From an uncultured Muribaculaceae bacterium (GTDB lineage: Bacteria > Bacteroidota > Bacteroidia > Bacteroidales > Muribaculaceae), in NCBI GenBank assembly GCA_905233845.1, contig CAJOFH010000015.1, positions 1-50,945 on the forward strand: a stretch of DNA of 50,945 nucleotides. Direction: 5' to 3'. The position numbers were made by a program, and so were the translations under genes. Shown piece after piece: positions 15,269-25,000 of the stretch. The notes under the pieces are model-generated. The model saw nothing but the letters and a program-made list of their open reading frames with translations. It had not been told where the DNA came from and made no database searches. Positions within the stretch are counted from its first letter, which is position 1; each line of letters opens with the position of its first letter.

Positions 15269-16407
15269 TAGAAAAGATAGCCGACAATATAACCTCACCA
15301 CTGGGTATGGACACAGCTGCAAACTATGAGGCTGTGCTCAAGGGCTATTCTTGCCTGAAATTGCATAAGTGCAAATGGGATATACCCGAGCCATTTATGG
15401 CTTCGCTGTTTGAGGACGGAGCCATCAACGACAATTTTGCAGCAATGGGTGGTGATGTTAGCTTGTATAGCCGATTTGAGCAGTTGTGCATCTTGTCGAT
15501 AGCCGAGGCCTTGAACCAAGCGCCTCAAGTCGATATTTCAAGTGACCGAACAGCACTTGTATTATCGACCACAAAGGGCAATGTTGAGGCACTTGACATT
15601 GGCTATTGTGGTTCTGGCAATGAATATTTGGGTGAGTCGGCACAAAAGATTGCAGATTATTTTGGTTTCACCACTACTCCATTGGTTGTATCGAATGCAT
15701 GTATCTCAGGTTTGTGCGCTCAGATTGTGGCAATGCGCAGTCTTGAGAACGGTCGCTACGACACCATGATAGTGGTAGGAGCTGACGTTCAGTCGCGATT
15801 CATTGTGACAGGCTTCCAGTCATTCAAGGCACTATCTCAAGAACAGTGCAAGCCTTTTGACATAAATCGCCAAGGACTTAATTTGGGCGAGGCAGCCGCT
15901 ACAGTCATTTATAGAAGAACTGATAATGAGAACCACGACTGCTGGCAAGCCGTGAGAGGAGCAATAAGAAACGATGCCAACCACATTTCAGGTCCATCAC
16001 GCACTGGAGAAGGCAGTTACCGCGCCATGCGTGCTGTGCTTAAAGGCATTGAACTGAAAGAAATAGGCTTAGTGAACGTACATGGCACTTCCACCCCTTA
16101 TAACGATGAGATGGAAGCCATTGCATTAGGCAGAATAGGGCTGAACCATGCACCCATTAACACTCTGAAAGGATATTACGGCCACACAATGGGAGCGGCT
16201 GGAGTACTTGAGACAGTGTTGTCGATGCGTGCACTTGACGACGGCATTGTGCTTGCCACACGAGGTCATGAACAATGCGGAACTTCGGTACCAGTTAATG
16301 TTTCGGCTCAGCACCGCAACACCAATGCCAAGTCATTCGTGAAATTACTCTCAGGATTTGGTGGTTGTAATGCTGCCATGCTTTTCAAGAAAGGAGGTGA
16401 GACATGA
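15265..16407 (+). CDS. Beta-ketoacyl synthase, KS-2
   Basis: This condensing enzyme of about 380 aa has Cys146 (SNACISG), His273 (VNVHGTST) and His307 (GYYGHTMGAAG) all present. The N-terminus lacks the usual VVITGxG opening and is shorter than in KS-1 and KS-3, so it belongs to a different subfamily, of the kind found in aryl-polyene clusters. The start at 15265 makes an ATGA overlap with the thioesterase; 15253 would add four residues. It overlaps the next gene by 4 nt. Confidence 0.88.
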   Translation: MIEKIADNITSPLGMDTAANYEAVLKGYSCLKLHKCKWDIPEPFMASLFEDGAINDNFAAMGGDVSLYSRFEQLCILSIAEALNQAPQVDISSDRTALVLSTTKGNVEALDIGYCGSGNEYLGESAQKIADYFGFTTTPLVVSNACISGLCAQIVAMRSLENGRYDTMIVVGADVQSRFIVTGFQSFKALSQEQCKPFDINRQGLNLGEAAATVIYRRTDNENHDCWQAVRGAIRNDANHISGPSRTGEGSYRAMRAVLKGIELKEIGLVNVHGTSTPYNDEMEAIALGRIGLNHAPINTLKGYYGHTMGAAGVLETVLSMRALDDGIVLATRGHEQCGTSVPVNVSAQHRNTNAKSFVKLLSGFGGCNAAMLFKKGGET

Positions 16408-16997
16408 ATTGGGTGAGAATTAGAAAAGACTCCATAAAGATTAACGGCACTACCCTACCCACTAATCACTGTGGCATGGAGATGCTCAAAGAGGTCTATA
16501 AGCAGCTCATTGGCGGTTATCCCAAGTTTTTCAAGATGGATGCTCTGTGCCGACTTGGATTTATTGCCTCGGAATTGCTCCTTCAGCAAGAATCGCCACG
16601 CATAACCGACACTGAGCGTCGCGCTGTGATACTTTTCAACCGCTCGTCGTCGCTGTGCGATGACCGCAGCTATCAAACTACTATTCAAGACACCGAGAAA
16701 TTTTTTCCCAGTCCAGCTGTCTTCGTTTACACATTGCCAAACATTGTTACTGGCGAGATTTCGATTCGAAACAAGTACTATGGCGAGACTCTATTTTGTG
16801 TTCTTGATAAGTTTAATGCAAACGAAATTTTTCAAGTGGTAAAAGAGTCTTTTCTCGACTCTATGACCAATGATGTGATAACTGGCTGGGTGGATTGTGA
16901 GAGCGATGATGACTTTGAAGCGAGCATGATACTCGTTGGTCCCAACGACCCTGATTTCAACCCCGATTTTATTAACGAAATATACAAACATAACTAA
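16404..16997 (+). CDS. Small ketosynthase-fold-like protein of the pigment cluster
   Basis: This 197-aa protein has no signal peptide. The central block FFPSPAVFVYTLPNIVTGEI, followed by IRNKYYGET, resembles a region of thiolase/ketosynthase-fold partner proteins, but the Cys-His-His triad is absent and the length is about half that of a ketosynthase. It lies exactly between KS-2 (4-nt overlap) and ACP-2 (1 nt apart), so it is surely part of the biosynthetic set. A non-catalytic partner for a condensing enzyme is my best guess; I do not know its reaction, if any. Confidence 0.6.
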   Translation: MNWVRIRKDSIKINGTTLPTNHCGMEMLKEVYKQLIGGYPKFFKMDALCRLGFIASELLLQQESPRITDTERRAVILFNRSSSLCDDRSYQTTIQDTEKFFPSPAVFVYTLPNIVTGEISIRNKYYGETLFCVLDKFNANEIFQVVKESFLDSMTNDVITGWVDCESDDDFEASMILVGPNDPDFNPDFINEIYKHN

Positions 16998-16998
16998 T

Positions 16999-17256
16999 AT
17001 GGATAATCTTCAAGACATTCTAAAACAGCAGATTATTGATGCTCTGAACCTCGAAGAGATAGAAATTGGTGACATCGACAATGATGCGCCACTCTTTGGC
17101 GAAGGCCTTGGACTCGACTCAATTGATGCTCTCGAGCTTATAGTATTGCTCGAGCGCAACTACGGCATCAAAATTAAAGACCCCGCTTTGGGCAAAGAGA
17201 TTTTCAAGTCGGTGAATGTACTTTACGACTATGTGAGCAAAAACCGCACAAAATAA
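16999..17256 (+). CDS. Acyl carrier protein, ACP-2
   Basis: This 85-aa ACP has the phosphopantetheine attachment Ser41 in GLGLDSIDALEL. An upstream in-frame ATG inside the preceding gene is ignored because the start at 16999 (MDNLQDIL) gives a normal ACP length and follows the previous stop directly. Together with ACP-1 it probably divides the work between starter loading and chain growth. Confidence 0.94.
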   Translation: MDNLQDILKQQIIDALNLEEIEIGDIDNDAPLFGEGLGLDSIDALELIVLLERNYGIKIKDPALGKEIFKSVNVLYDYVSKNRTK

Positions 17257-17257
17257 C

Positions 17258-18463
17258 GTGAGCGAGCGAATAGTCATAACAGGAGCTGGTATTGTTTCGG
17301 CAATAGGGAACAACAAGCAACAATGTCTGGAGAGTCTAAAAATGGGCGCATCAGGCATTGGTGAGGTGCGTTTCCTGGATACCGAGCATCATGAGTTTCC
17401 TGTGGGCGAGGTAAAAATGAGCAACCTCGAAATGTGCAACTTGTTAGGCATTAGCAACAAGCAAGTTCATAGCCGCACAACTCTTATGGGAATCATTGCA
17501 GTAAAAGAAGCTTTGACACAAGCTCGAGCCGACAGCCTTTATTGTCCCTTGACTCTCATCTCAGGGACCACAGTTGGTGGTATGGATGTGACCGAGAGAT
17601 ATTTGTCAAAGTCCCAGGACATGACACAAGAGGAATGTGTCAGCTGCATCACTACTCACACTTGTGGTGCCTCGACCAATGCCATCGCGGCTTATTTTGG
17701 CAATACCTTCAACTCAACATTGACTCCATCAACAGCTTGTTCATCGGCTTTGAATGCCATCACTTTGGGTTGCGACCTCATTAAAGCAGGTCTTGCACAA
17801 GTGGTGGTTGCGGGAGGCAGCGAGTGCCTATCACTGTTCCACCTCAATGGTTTCAAGTCGCTAATGATACTCGACACCGAACCATGCAAGCCATTTGACA
17901 ATAATCGCAAGGGATTAAACCTTGGAGAGGGGGCTGCTTTTGTGGTGCTTGAGAGCGAACAACACGCAGCTGAGCGTGGAGCAAATGTCATGGCAACGAT
18001 TGCCGGTTACGGCAATGCTTGCGATGCCTTCCATCAGACCGCCTCATCGCCCGACGGCGAGGGAGCATTCCTTGCCATGAGCAAAGCACTTGGTGATGCT
18101 CAACTTGCCGCCAATGACATTGATTACATCAATGCCCACGGCACTGGCACGCCAAATAACGACCAAAGCGAGAGCGCAGCAATCCATCGTCTTTTTGGAG
18201 ACGACATGCCGCCTGTCTCGTCTACAAAGTCATTTACGGGTCACACCACAAGCGCATCGGGAGCGATTGAAACGGTTATTTCGCTGCTAGTTTTGCAAGA
18301 GCAATTCCTGCCAGCCAATCTCAATTGGGAATCATCAATTGAAGATGATGGCATTGTGCCAGTAAGAAAAGCGACTTCAGCATCGCTCCACAATGTGATG
18401 TGCAACTCCTTTGGCTTTGGTGGCAACGACTCGTCATTAATTTTATCAAAATATTCTGAATGA
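17258..18463 (+). CDS. Beta-ketoacyl synthase, KS-3 (partner of KS-4)
   Basis: This 401-aa FabF-like enzyme with a GTG start (SERIVITGAGIVSAIGNN) has a complete triad: Cys161 (STACSSA), His294 (NAHGTGT) and His329 (FTGHTTSASGA). Its 4-nt overlap with a ketosynthase-like gene that lacks the nucleophile suggests the pair works as a KS/chain-length-factor heterodimer, as shown for aryl-polyene systems (ApeO-ApeC) and type II polyketide synthases. Confidence 0.92.
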   Translation: MSERIVITGAGIVSAIGNNKQQCLESLKMGASGIGEVRFLDTEHHEFPVGEVKMSNLEMCNLLGISNKQVHSRTTLMGIIAVKEALTQARADSLYCPLTLISGTTVGGMDVTERYLSKSQDMTQEECVSCITTHTCGASTNAIAAYFGNTFNSTLTPSTACSSALNAITLGCDLIKAGLAQVVVAGGSECLSLFHLNGFKSLMILDTEPCKPFDNNRKGLNLGEGAAFVVLESEQHAAERGANVMATIAGYGNACDAFHQTASSPDGEGAFLAMSKALGDAQLAANDIDYINAHGTGTPNNDQSESAAIHRLFGDDMPPVSSTKSFTGHTTSASGAIETVISLLVLQEQFLPANLNWESSIEDDGIVPVRKATSASLHNVMCNSFGFGGNDSSLILSKYSE

Positions 18464-19464
18464 TGGAGTCCAAGAAAGTGTACATAAAAGCCATAGCACA
18501 AATATCGGCGCAACAACCACTAAGCGATGATTGGTTTGCCAAACCCATTGAACTGCAAGGCGATTTTGTGCCAGCCTGCAATCCTCAGTTTAGGAACTTT
18601 CTCAATCCGTTGGCAGCCAGACGAATGACTCCAATTCTCAAACGTGCGCTTGTAACTGCCAAAGTTGTGCTCAATGGAGCAACTGTTGATGCGATAGTTA
18701 CAGGAACAGGCTTGGGATGTGCCACAAGTTCAGAGAAAATAATCAATGCTATGCTCGAGGAGGGCGAAGCATTCTCTCAGCCCACCCATTTCATGCAGTC
18801 GACACACAACACCATTGGATCGCTTGTGGCTATCGACAGCAAGTGCCATGCTTACAATTCTACCTATTCGCAAGATGGAATCTCGGCCGAATGTGCACTT
18901 CTTGACGCTTTCGCGCAGATGCGGTTAGGAAAAATCAGCAACGCTCTTGTGGGTTCTCACGACGAACTACCTGAGAGTTGGCTGAAGATGATGAAACGAG
19001 GCAAAATAGTGGACAATCCAGGGCAGGTTCCTGAAAGTGAGGCTTCAGTATCTATGTTACTTGATAGCGACAAGACTGGTTCCAAATGTGAGATAAAAGA
19101 CATTCTGGTAGCTTATAACACCAGTTTTGATGCTTTGCTTAACTCGTTTATAAGTAGAAATGAAATTTCACATCTCGATGCCCTGATAACAGGAGTAAAC
19201 GGATGGGAAAAGCATGATAATGCCTACAATGCACTTTTCTCAGCCCTACCCGAAGTACCACAACTGCATTACAAGCACATCTTTGGCGAGTCATGCTCGG
19301 CATCAGCTCTTGGCATCTATGCATCGGCACTGTGCTTAAAACACGGAGAAGTGCCTGTCACATTACAACATGAAGGCAAAACCTCTTTACCCGTGAAGAA
19401 CCTGCTAGTAGCCAACAGCTCAGGTAGTAACAAATCATTAATATTCTTGAAATCATGCGACTAA
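18460..19464 (+). CDS. Chain-length-factor-like ketosynthase partner, KS-4
   Basis: This 334-aa ketosynthase-fold protein lacks the active triad. At the expected nucleophile position it reads STYSQDGIS, with Gln138 in the position of Cys, the same type of replacement seen in polyketide chain-length factors. No NAHGT or TGH histidine blocks are visible. It is shorter than an active synthase. It likely pairs with KS-3 and limits the polyene length. It overlaps the following transporter gene by 10 nt. Confidence 0.82.
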   Translation: MMESKKVYIKAIAQISAQQPLSDDWFAKPIELQGDFVPACNPQFRNFLNPLAARRMTPILKRALVTAKVVLNGATVDAIVTGTGLGCATSSEKIINAMLEEGEAFSQPTHFMQSTHNTIGSLVAIDSKCHAYNSTYSQDGISAECALLDAFAQMRLGKISNALVGSHDELPESWLKMMKRGKIVDNPGQVPESEASVSMLLDSDKTGSKCEIKDILVAYNTSFDALLNSFISRNEISHLDALITGVNGWEKHDNAYNALFSALPEVPQLHYKHIFGESCSASALGIYASALCLKHGEVPVTLQHEGKTSLPVKNLLVANSSGSNKSLIFLKSCD

Positions 19465-19805
19465 TAATAATGGCCATCATACAATGCGTACTGCTGGTGA
19501 GCGGGCAAGTGTTCCTCAAACTGGCACTGCAAGCAATGGGAAAATTTGAAGCAACTATCAAGTTTTTCCTAAGCCAAATCACCAATTGGTGGTGGTTAGG
19601 CTGTGGCCTTTGTTACCTTGCCGCTTCGTTACTGTGGATGTATATAGTAAAGAATTACCCATTCAGCCAGTCCTATCCCATGATTTCACTCAGCTACGTA
19701 TTGGGAATGATAGCTGCAATCGTTGTCTTTCATGAAGACGTTACAGCAACGCGCTGGATAGGCGTATTACTAATAATGGGAGGTTGTTTATTAATAGCAA
19801 AATAA
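19455..19805 (+). CDS. Small four-TM transporter (EamA/SMR-like)
   Basis: This 116-aa protein has four predicted membrane segments (about 1-22, 43-64, 72-92, 96-115). The pattern VLLVSGQVFLKLAL in the first helix and YPFSQSYPMISLSYVLG resemble the EamA/ArnE-ArnF half-size drug/metabolite transporter fold. In ArnE/F the pair flips undecaprenyl-linked sugars, so here a lipid-linked pigment or precursor could be moved across the inner membrane. No partner gene of the same kind is seen; it may act as a homodimer. Confidence 0.78.
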   Translation: MRLIIMAIIQCVLLVSGQVFLKLALQAMGKFEATIKFFLSQITNWWWLGCGLCYLAASLLWMYIVKNYPFSQSYPMISLSYVLGMIAAIVVFHEDVTATRWIGVLLIMGGCLLIAK

Positions 19806-19812
19806 AGAAGAC

Positions 19813-20454
19813 ATGAGACGATTTTTGACAATATTTTTATCGTTACTGGTAATTACTCCAACAATAAGATCGCAATCGATGCGCAAGTCCTCTCCCGAAG
19901 AGTCACGAGCCATGATTACCAAAATCAACAGCTCCGCTGCATCAATTCGCTCCATTACCTGCTCTTTCACACAAGAGAAAAGTGTGTCGATGCTCAACGA
20001 CAAGATGGTTTCGCGCGGCAAGATGTGCTACAGCAGCGCTGGAAAACTGCACTGGGAATACATTAGCCCCTACAGTTATGTGCTCGTCATCAACAACAAT
20101 CAAGTGACTATGAAGTCGGGGGCAAAGACCAACACAGTCGACATCAATTCCAACAAACTTTTCCAGGCGATAGCCCGCATCATGGTGAGCAGCGTCACTG
20201 GTAAGAGCATCAACAAGAGCAATGACTTTGACGTGACGATGTACTGTTACAACCAGTACTGGTGCGCCCATCTCGTTCCCAAAGAGGCCAACATGAAGAA
20301 AATGTTCAAATTCATTCGTCTTTATTACAACAGCAACCAGACAATGGTTAACAGAGTGGAGATGGTGGAGAAAAACGGCGACAAAACCGTCATAAGACTT
20401 AACGATATTGTTACCAACAAACCAATAAATGATGCGCAATTTCGTGTTAATTAG
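19813..20454 (+). CDS. LolA-like periplasmic lipid carrier
   Basis: This 213-aa protein has a signal peptide (MRRFLTIFLSLLVITPTIRS). The mature part has the LolA pattern: an early helix with SIRSITCSFTQEKSVSML, then beta strands including VSRGKMCYSSAGKLHWEYISPYSYVLVI. LolA-like proteins are part of aryl-polyene clusters and probably ferry the pigment lipid through the periplasm. The following gene starts inside its last codons (26-nt overlap), so translation is likely coupled. Confidence 0.85.
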   Translation: MRRFLTIFLSLLVITPTIRSQSMRKSSPEESRAMITKINSSAASIRSITCSFTQEKSVSMLNDKMVSRGKMCYSSAGKLHWEYISPYSYVLVINNNQVTMKSGAKTNTVDINSNKLFQAIARIMVSSVTGKSINKSNDFDVTMYCYNQYWCAHLVPKEANMKKMFKFIRLYYNSNQTMVNRVEMVEKNGDKTVIRLNDIVTNKPINDAQFRVN

Positions 20455-20953
20455 TGTGCTGATGTGGTGCGCAATGGTGGTTAATGCCACCGACTGCGAC
20501 TACCTGATGCATGCCCAGCCCGACAGCCTTACCCGCTACCGAGTGCAGTTGCAGGCCCGCAACGCCACGCTCGATGGAGTGCTTGCCGTCAAGATTGTTG
20601 ATGGAAACATTAATGGTGTGGTTATCAACGATTTTGGCATCAAGGCATTTGCATTCATAATCTCTCACGACCGCAAGAAAGTAAAGCTTCAGGACGTGAT
20701 GCCTATGCTCAACCATTGGTACGTTAAGCGCGTACTAAAAAGTGACTTGAAGTTGCTGTTTAACATCACCGATTGCGACAAACAGCCCAAAGGTAAGAAG
20801 ACCCAAATTGAGATTCTCGATGATGGATCTATAAAGATGACAAACACTAAGTATCACATTGAATATCTATTCACCAAGGCTCAGGTTATCGAGACCCAAG
20901 AGTCGGGACGTGAAGGCGAGGAAATAGAGTTAGAATATGAAATTACTGAATAG
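20429..20953 (+). CDS. Exported protein of unknown function next to LolA-like carrier
   Basis: This 174-aa protein has a signal peptide (MMRNFVLISVLMWCAMVVNA). The mature part is beta-rich with Val/Ile strands (GVLAVKIVDGNINGVVINDFGIKAFAF) and an acidic C-terminal tail (EGEEIELEYE). No lipobox is visible. Its place between the LolA-like carrier and the second dehydratase, with overlaps on both sides, suggests it is the receiver or a helper in envelope transport of the pigment, comparable to LolB. That is inferred from position and general shape, not from a motif. Confidence 0.65.
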   Translation: MMRNFVLISVLMWCAMVVNATDCDYLMHAQPDSLTRYRVQLQARNATLDGVLAVKIVDGNINGVVINDFGIKAFAFIISHDRKKVKLQDVMPMLNHWYVKRVLKSDLKLLFNITDCDKQPKGKKTQIEILDDGSIKMTNTKYHIEYLFTKAQVIETQESGREGEEIELEYEITE

Positions 20954-21314
20954 CTTTTTTAACATATTGAGCGAGCATGAAGATGAAGCTGGTAATCATG
21001 TGGTGAGCATCAAGCTCAATCCTGAGCATGTAATATACCAAGCACACTTCCCAGGCAAACCCGTGACCCCAGGCGTATGCATCATCGCTATGGTCACCGA
21101 GGTGCTAGAGCAATGGAAACAATACAAGTTAAATCTTACACTTGTCAAGAACCTGAAGTTTGTGGGTATCGTCTCTCCACTTGAGTGCCACAATATCGAA
21201 ATTGTGTATCAGAGTGTGGAAGAGTCAACCAACATTCTTAAGGCAAAAGGCTTTCTCAAGAATAACGATAATATCCTAACAAAATTCTCAATAATCTACA
21301 AAACAACACAATAA
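20937..21314 (+). CDS. FabZ/FabA-type 3-hydroxyacyl-ACP dehydratase
   Basis: This 125-aa hot-dog domain contains HFPGKPVTPGVCIIAMVTEV, the HFPGxPxxPG active-site motif with its catalytic His. It is shorter than FabZ. It would be the second dehydratase of the polyene cycle. It overlaps the previous gene by 17 nt and the next gene starts directly after its stop codon. Confidence 0.88.
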   Translation: MKLLNSFFNILSEHEDEAGNHVVSIKLNPEHVIYQAHFPGKPVTPGVCIIAMVTEVLEQWKQYKLNLTLVKNLKFVGIVSPLECHNIEIVYQSVEESTNILKAKGFLKNNDNILTKFSIIYKTTQ

Positions 21315-22076
21315 ATGAACAAAGTGGGTGAAATAATGAAGCTAAAGCGTATCGCTGTGGTAGTGCCCAGCTACAACAACGCCAAGACGGTGGTCGAGGT
21401 GTTGCAAGAGCTCATGACCTACACCCACGACATAATATTCGTTGACGACGGATGCACCGACAACACTCTTGAGCTCATTAAAGCTGCCCAGCTACCTATC
21501 GACGTAGTTAGTCTAAAGTCAAATCAGGGAAAAGGGAAAGCTTTATTGGCAGGTTTTGATAGGGCACGCAAAAAGGGCTTTGAGTTTGCTGTAACCATTG
21601 ACAGCGACGGCCAGCACTTCCCCAGCGACCTTCCCAAACTGATTGAAGCCTGCCGTAATAACACCCTGGTAGTAGGTCAGCGCACCTTCGACCACGAGAA
21701 CATGCCCAGTGGCAACACCTTTGCTAACAAGTTCTCAAATTTCTGGTTCACATTGCAAACGGGCATCAAGCTCGATGACACCCAAACAGGATATAGGATT
21801 TATCCTCTCAACAAGTTGCGCTGGAAATCACTCATCACATCACGTTACGAAGCAGAACTCGAGATGATGGTCTTTGCTGCCTGGCATGGCGTTGACATTG
21901 TGAAGGTTCCAATTAGAGTTTATTACCCCCCTGAGGGCGAACGTATATCGCATTTCCGTCCTTATAAAGACTTTGGTCGCATCAGCCTTCTCAACACCGC
22001 ATTATGCTTTGGAGCGGGCTTTTATGGCTGGCCCATGATATTGTGTCGCAAAATCAAAAAAGGTTTTATGAAATGA
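21315..22076 (+). CDS. Family 2 glycosyltransferase
   Basis: This 253-aa GT-A fold protein starts RIAVVVPSYNNAKTVVEVL, has FVDDGCTDNT and the metal-binding DSDGQHFPSDLPKL block, and LDDTQTGYRIYPL further on, as in dolichyl-phosphate-sugar-synthase-like GT2 enzymes. Weakly hydrophobic segments near the C-terminus suggest membrane association. In aryl-polyene and xanthomonadin clusters a GT2 is common and may attach a sugar to the lipid anchor. A second start at codon 8 (21336) is possible. Confidence 0.88.
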   Translation: MNKVGEIMKLKRIAVVVPSYNNAKTVVEVLQELMTYTHDIIFVDDGCTDNTLELIKAAQLPIDVVSLKSNQGKGKALLAGFDRARKKGFEFAVTIDSDGQHFPSDLPKLIEACRNNTLVVGQRTFDHENMPSGNTFANKFSNFWFTLQTGIKLDDTQTGYRIYPLNKLRWKSLITSRYEAELEMMVFAAWHGVDIVKVPIRVYYPPEGERISHFRPYKDFGRISLLNTALCFGAGFYGWPMILCRKIKKGFMK

Positions 22077-25000
22077 CCCGATTCTTCATTGCCATACACG
22101 ACTTTCTTGTCAATCACAAGCTGACAGCCGCTGTGATTGCATTGTTGCTGTGTGGGGGTGCCATTTTTTTAGCACTTCATGTGAACTATCAGGAGGACAT
22201 TTCCAAATTCTTGCCTCAAAATGCCAACAGCAAGATTTACAGCGACCTATATCAAGACATAATGCACCAGAACCGCATCGCCATCTTGTTCCACCCCACC
22301 GATAGCACATGTGCCGACAATCAAGAGTTAATGGTATCGGCTATGGATAAGTTGTGCGACAATCTCAGTCTTCATGCTCAAGATTACGGCATCGAAGTGC
22401 AGGGGCAGTTCGACGATTCGCAAGTTGACAACGTGCTTGATTTTGTTACGCAAAACTACCCCTTATTCCTAAGTGATGCCGACTATAATCGCATCGACTC
22501 ATTACTTGCCAATCCCAATTTCATCAACGAACAACTTGAAGAAGACAAGCGGTTACTGCAACTACCGTCAGCAGGCATTCTCACCCGCACCCTGGGTGAA
22601 GACCCACTTCACCTTTTCTCTCCTGTGATAAAGCGCTTGGAGTCGTTTCAAGTCGCCAGTAAATTCACTATGGTTGACAACCACATCATGGAAGAAGATG
22701 GTCGCTTTGGTATGATATATGTTACCACATGTGAGACAAGTTCGGAATCTAAAAACAATGACCGCTTAGTTGACTACCTTGAACAAGAGATACACAAGGT
22801 GGAGAACGAGAAGGTGATAGTGTCGATGATTGGAGCTCCTGCAATCTCGGTAGGTAACGCCCGCCAAATCAAGCGTGACAGCCTTATAGCAATGGCAATC
22901 GCTGTAACCATCATCCTGCTGCTGTTGCTGCTTCATTACCGTCGATTGTCAGAAATCATGTGGATTATCATCTCCATTTCCTTTGGGTGGCTAATGGCTC
23001 TCGCTGGCTTGTCGCTGTTCCATGACGAAGTATCGATGATAGTTCTGGGTATGGGTTCCGTGATTATAGGCATAGCAGTCAACTATCCGTTGCACTACCT
23101 TGACCATTTGCTCGACGTGAAATCACGACGACAAGCACTTGCCGAAATGACAGTGCCACTGCTTATTGGCAACATCACTACAGTGAGTGCATTCTTGTGC
23201 CTGGTATTCCTTGATGCCGAAGCTTTGAGAAACTTAGGACTCTTTGGCTCTTTAATCCTAATTGGTACCATCCTTTTTGTGCTGGTATTCTTGCCACTAT
23301 ATGCCTCTAAATCTCGCAAACACGCTACAGGCCTGAAATTAAGCCTTAGCATGCCTCAACTCAATAGTCGTGTCAAACGCCACTGTTTCATCGTTGCCAT
23401 GTGCCTTATCACAGCCGTATTGTTGTGGTTCAGTTTCAAGACATCCTTCGACAGCAACATCCAGCATATCAATTATATGACCGAGCAGCAACAAGACGAC
23501 TTGGAACGAATAGCTACTAGCGTCGACCAAGCGCAAGTCTATGCTGTGGCACAAGGCAACACCCTGCAAGAGGCGTTGAAAAACAACGAGAGCCTACAAC
23601 ACAATATCGCTATTGCCACTGCTGACGACAGCGTGAAAGTGCATGGTGTGAGTAACTTCTTACCTAACACCGAGCGCCGTCAAGAGCGCATTGCCAAATG
23701 GCAGCTGTTCTGGTCGAACCGAAGCGAACAACTTATCGCTTCGCTCAAAAGCAAAGCAGTATCACAAGGTTTCTCGAACGAAGCCTTCGAGCCTTTCTAT
23801 TCATTGTTGAGCAGCAACCCCCAAACATGTGTCGACAAAGACTTTGAGCCATTACTGAAAGCTCTAAATGGATCTTTTGTCATTAAAAAAGACGGCAAAG
23901 TAAATATCGTCACCTTCCTCAGCCTAAAAAATCAAGAGAACGAGAACACACTTAAAAATAAATTGCGTTCACAATCTCAAGGCAGCTATATTTTCAGTGG
24001 AAAAGACTTGGGCAATGAGCTGGTTACAATGCTCTCCAATAATTTCAACTACATAGGCTTCGTGTGTGGTTTTGTTGTATTCATTTTCTTATTGTTGTCG
24101 TTTGGTCGCATCGAACTGACCTTTGTATCGTTCCTTCCGTTGGCAGTTGGCTGGATATGGATTTTAGGGCTGATGTACTTATTGGGAGTGCAGTTCAACA
24201 TAGTAAACATCATCCTTGCAACGTTCATATTCGGTCAGGGCGATGACTACAGCATTTTCATCACCGAGGGACTAATTTTTGAGAATGCTTACGGCAAGAA
24301 ACGGTTGCATGAGTTTTCCAACAGTGTGCTGCTGTCGGCAATTATAATGTTTGTGGGCATTGGCAGCCTCATTGTCGCCAAGCATCCAGCTCTGCGATCG
24401 CTGGCGGTTGTGACATTGATAGGAATGTTCACAGTAGTGATTATGACATATTATTTGCCTCCTCTTGTTTTTAGGTGGTTGACCAGCATCCACGGCGAGC
24501 GTCGCAAGATGCCCATCACACTCCAAAGCTTCACCTACTCGATGGGGTCAATGCTATATTTCTTGACTATGTCATCAATGGTTTTGCAACCTTACACTTG
24601 GCTCTATTTCAAGATTAAAGGGTGGAATGACAAAAGCAAAGAAAACTACCACAAACTATTGCAGAGCATTTCGAAGTTTGTGGTCAACCACACTCCTGGA
24701 GTGAAAGTCAATGTGGTAAACAATGTGAATGAAGCATTTGACCGTCCTGCCGTTTTAGTTTGCAACCACCAGTCGCACCTCGACCTGATGTGCTTGATGA
24801 GTTTGACTCCAAAAATCGTGTTCTTTACTAATGAATGGACATGGAATAACCCCTTCTATGGCAACGTGATACACCGTGCTGAGTATATGACGGTCACTAA
24901 GGGCTATGAGAGTAACATTCCTAAGCTCAAAGACCTGGTGCGGCGAGGATATACGATTGCCGTTTTCCCTGAGGGGACTCGCTCTCCCGAAAGCAAAATC

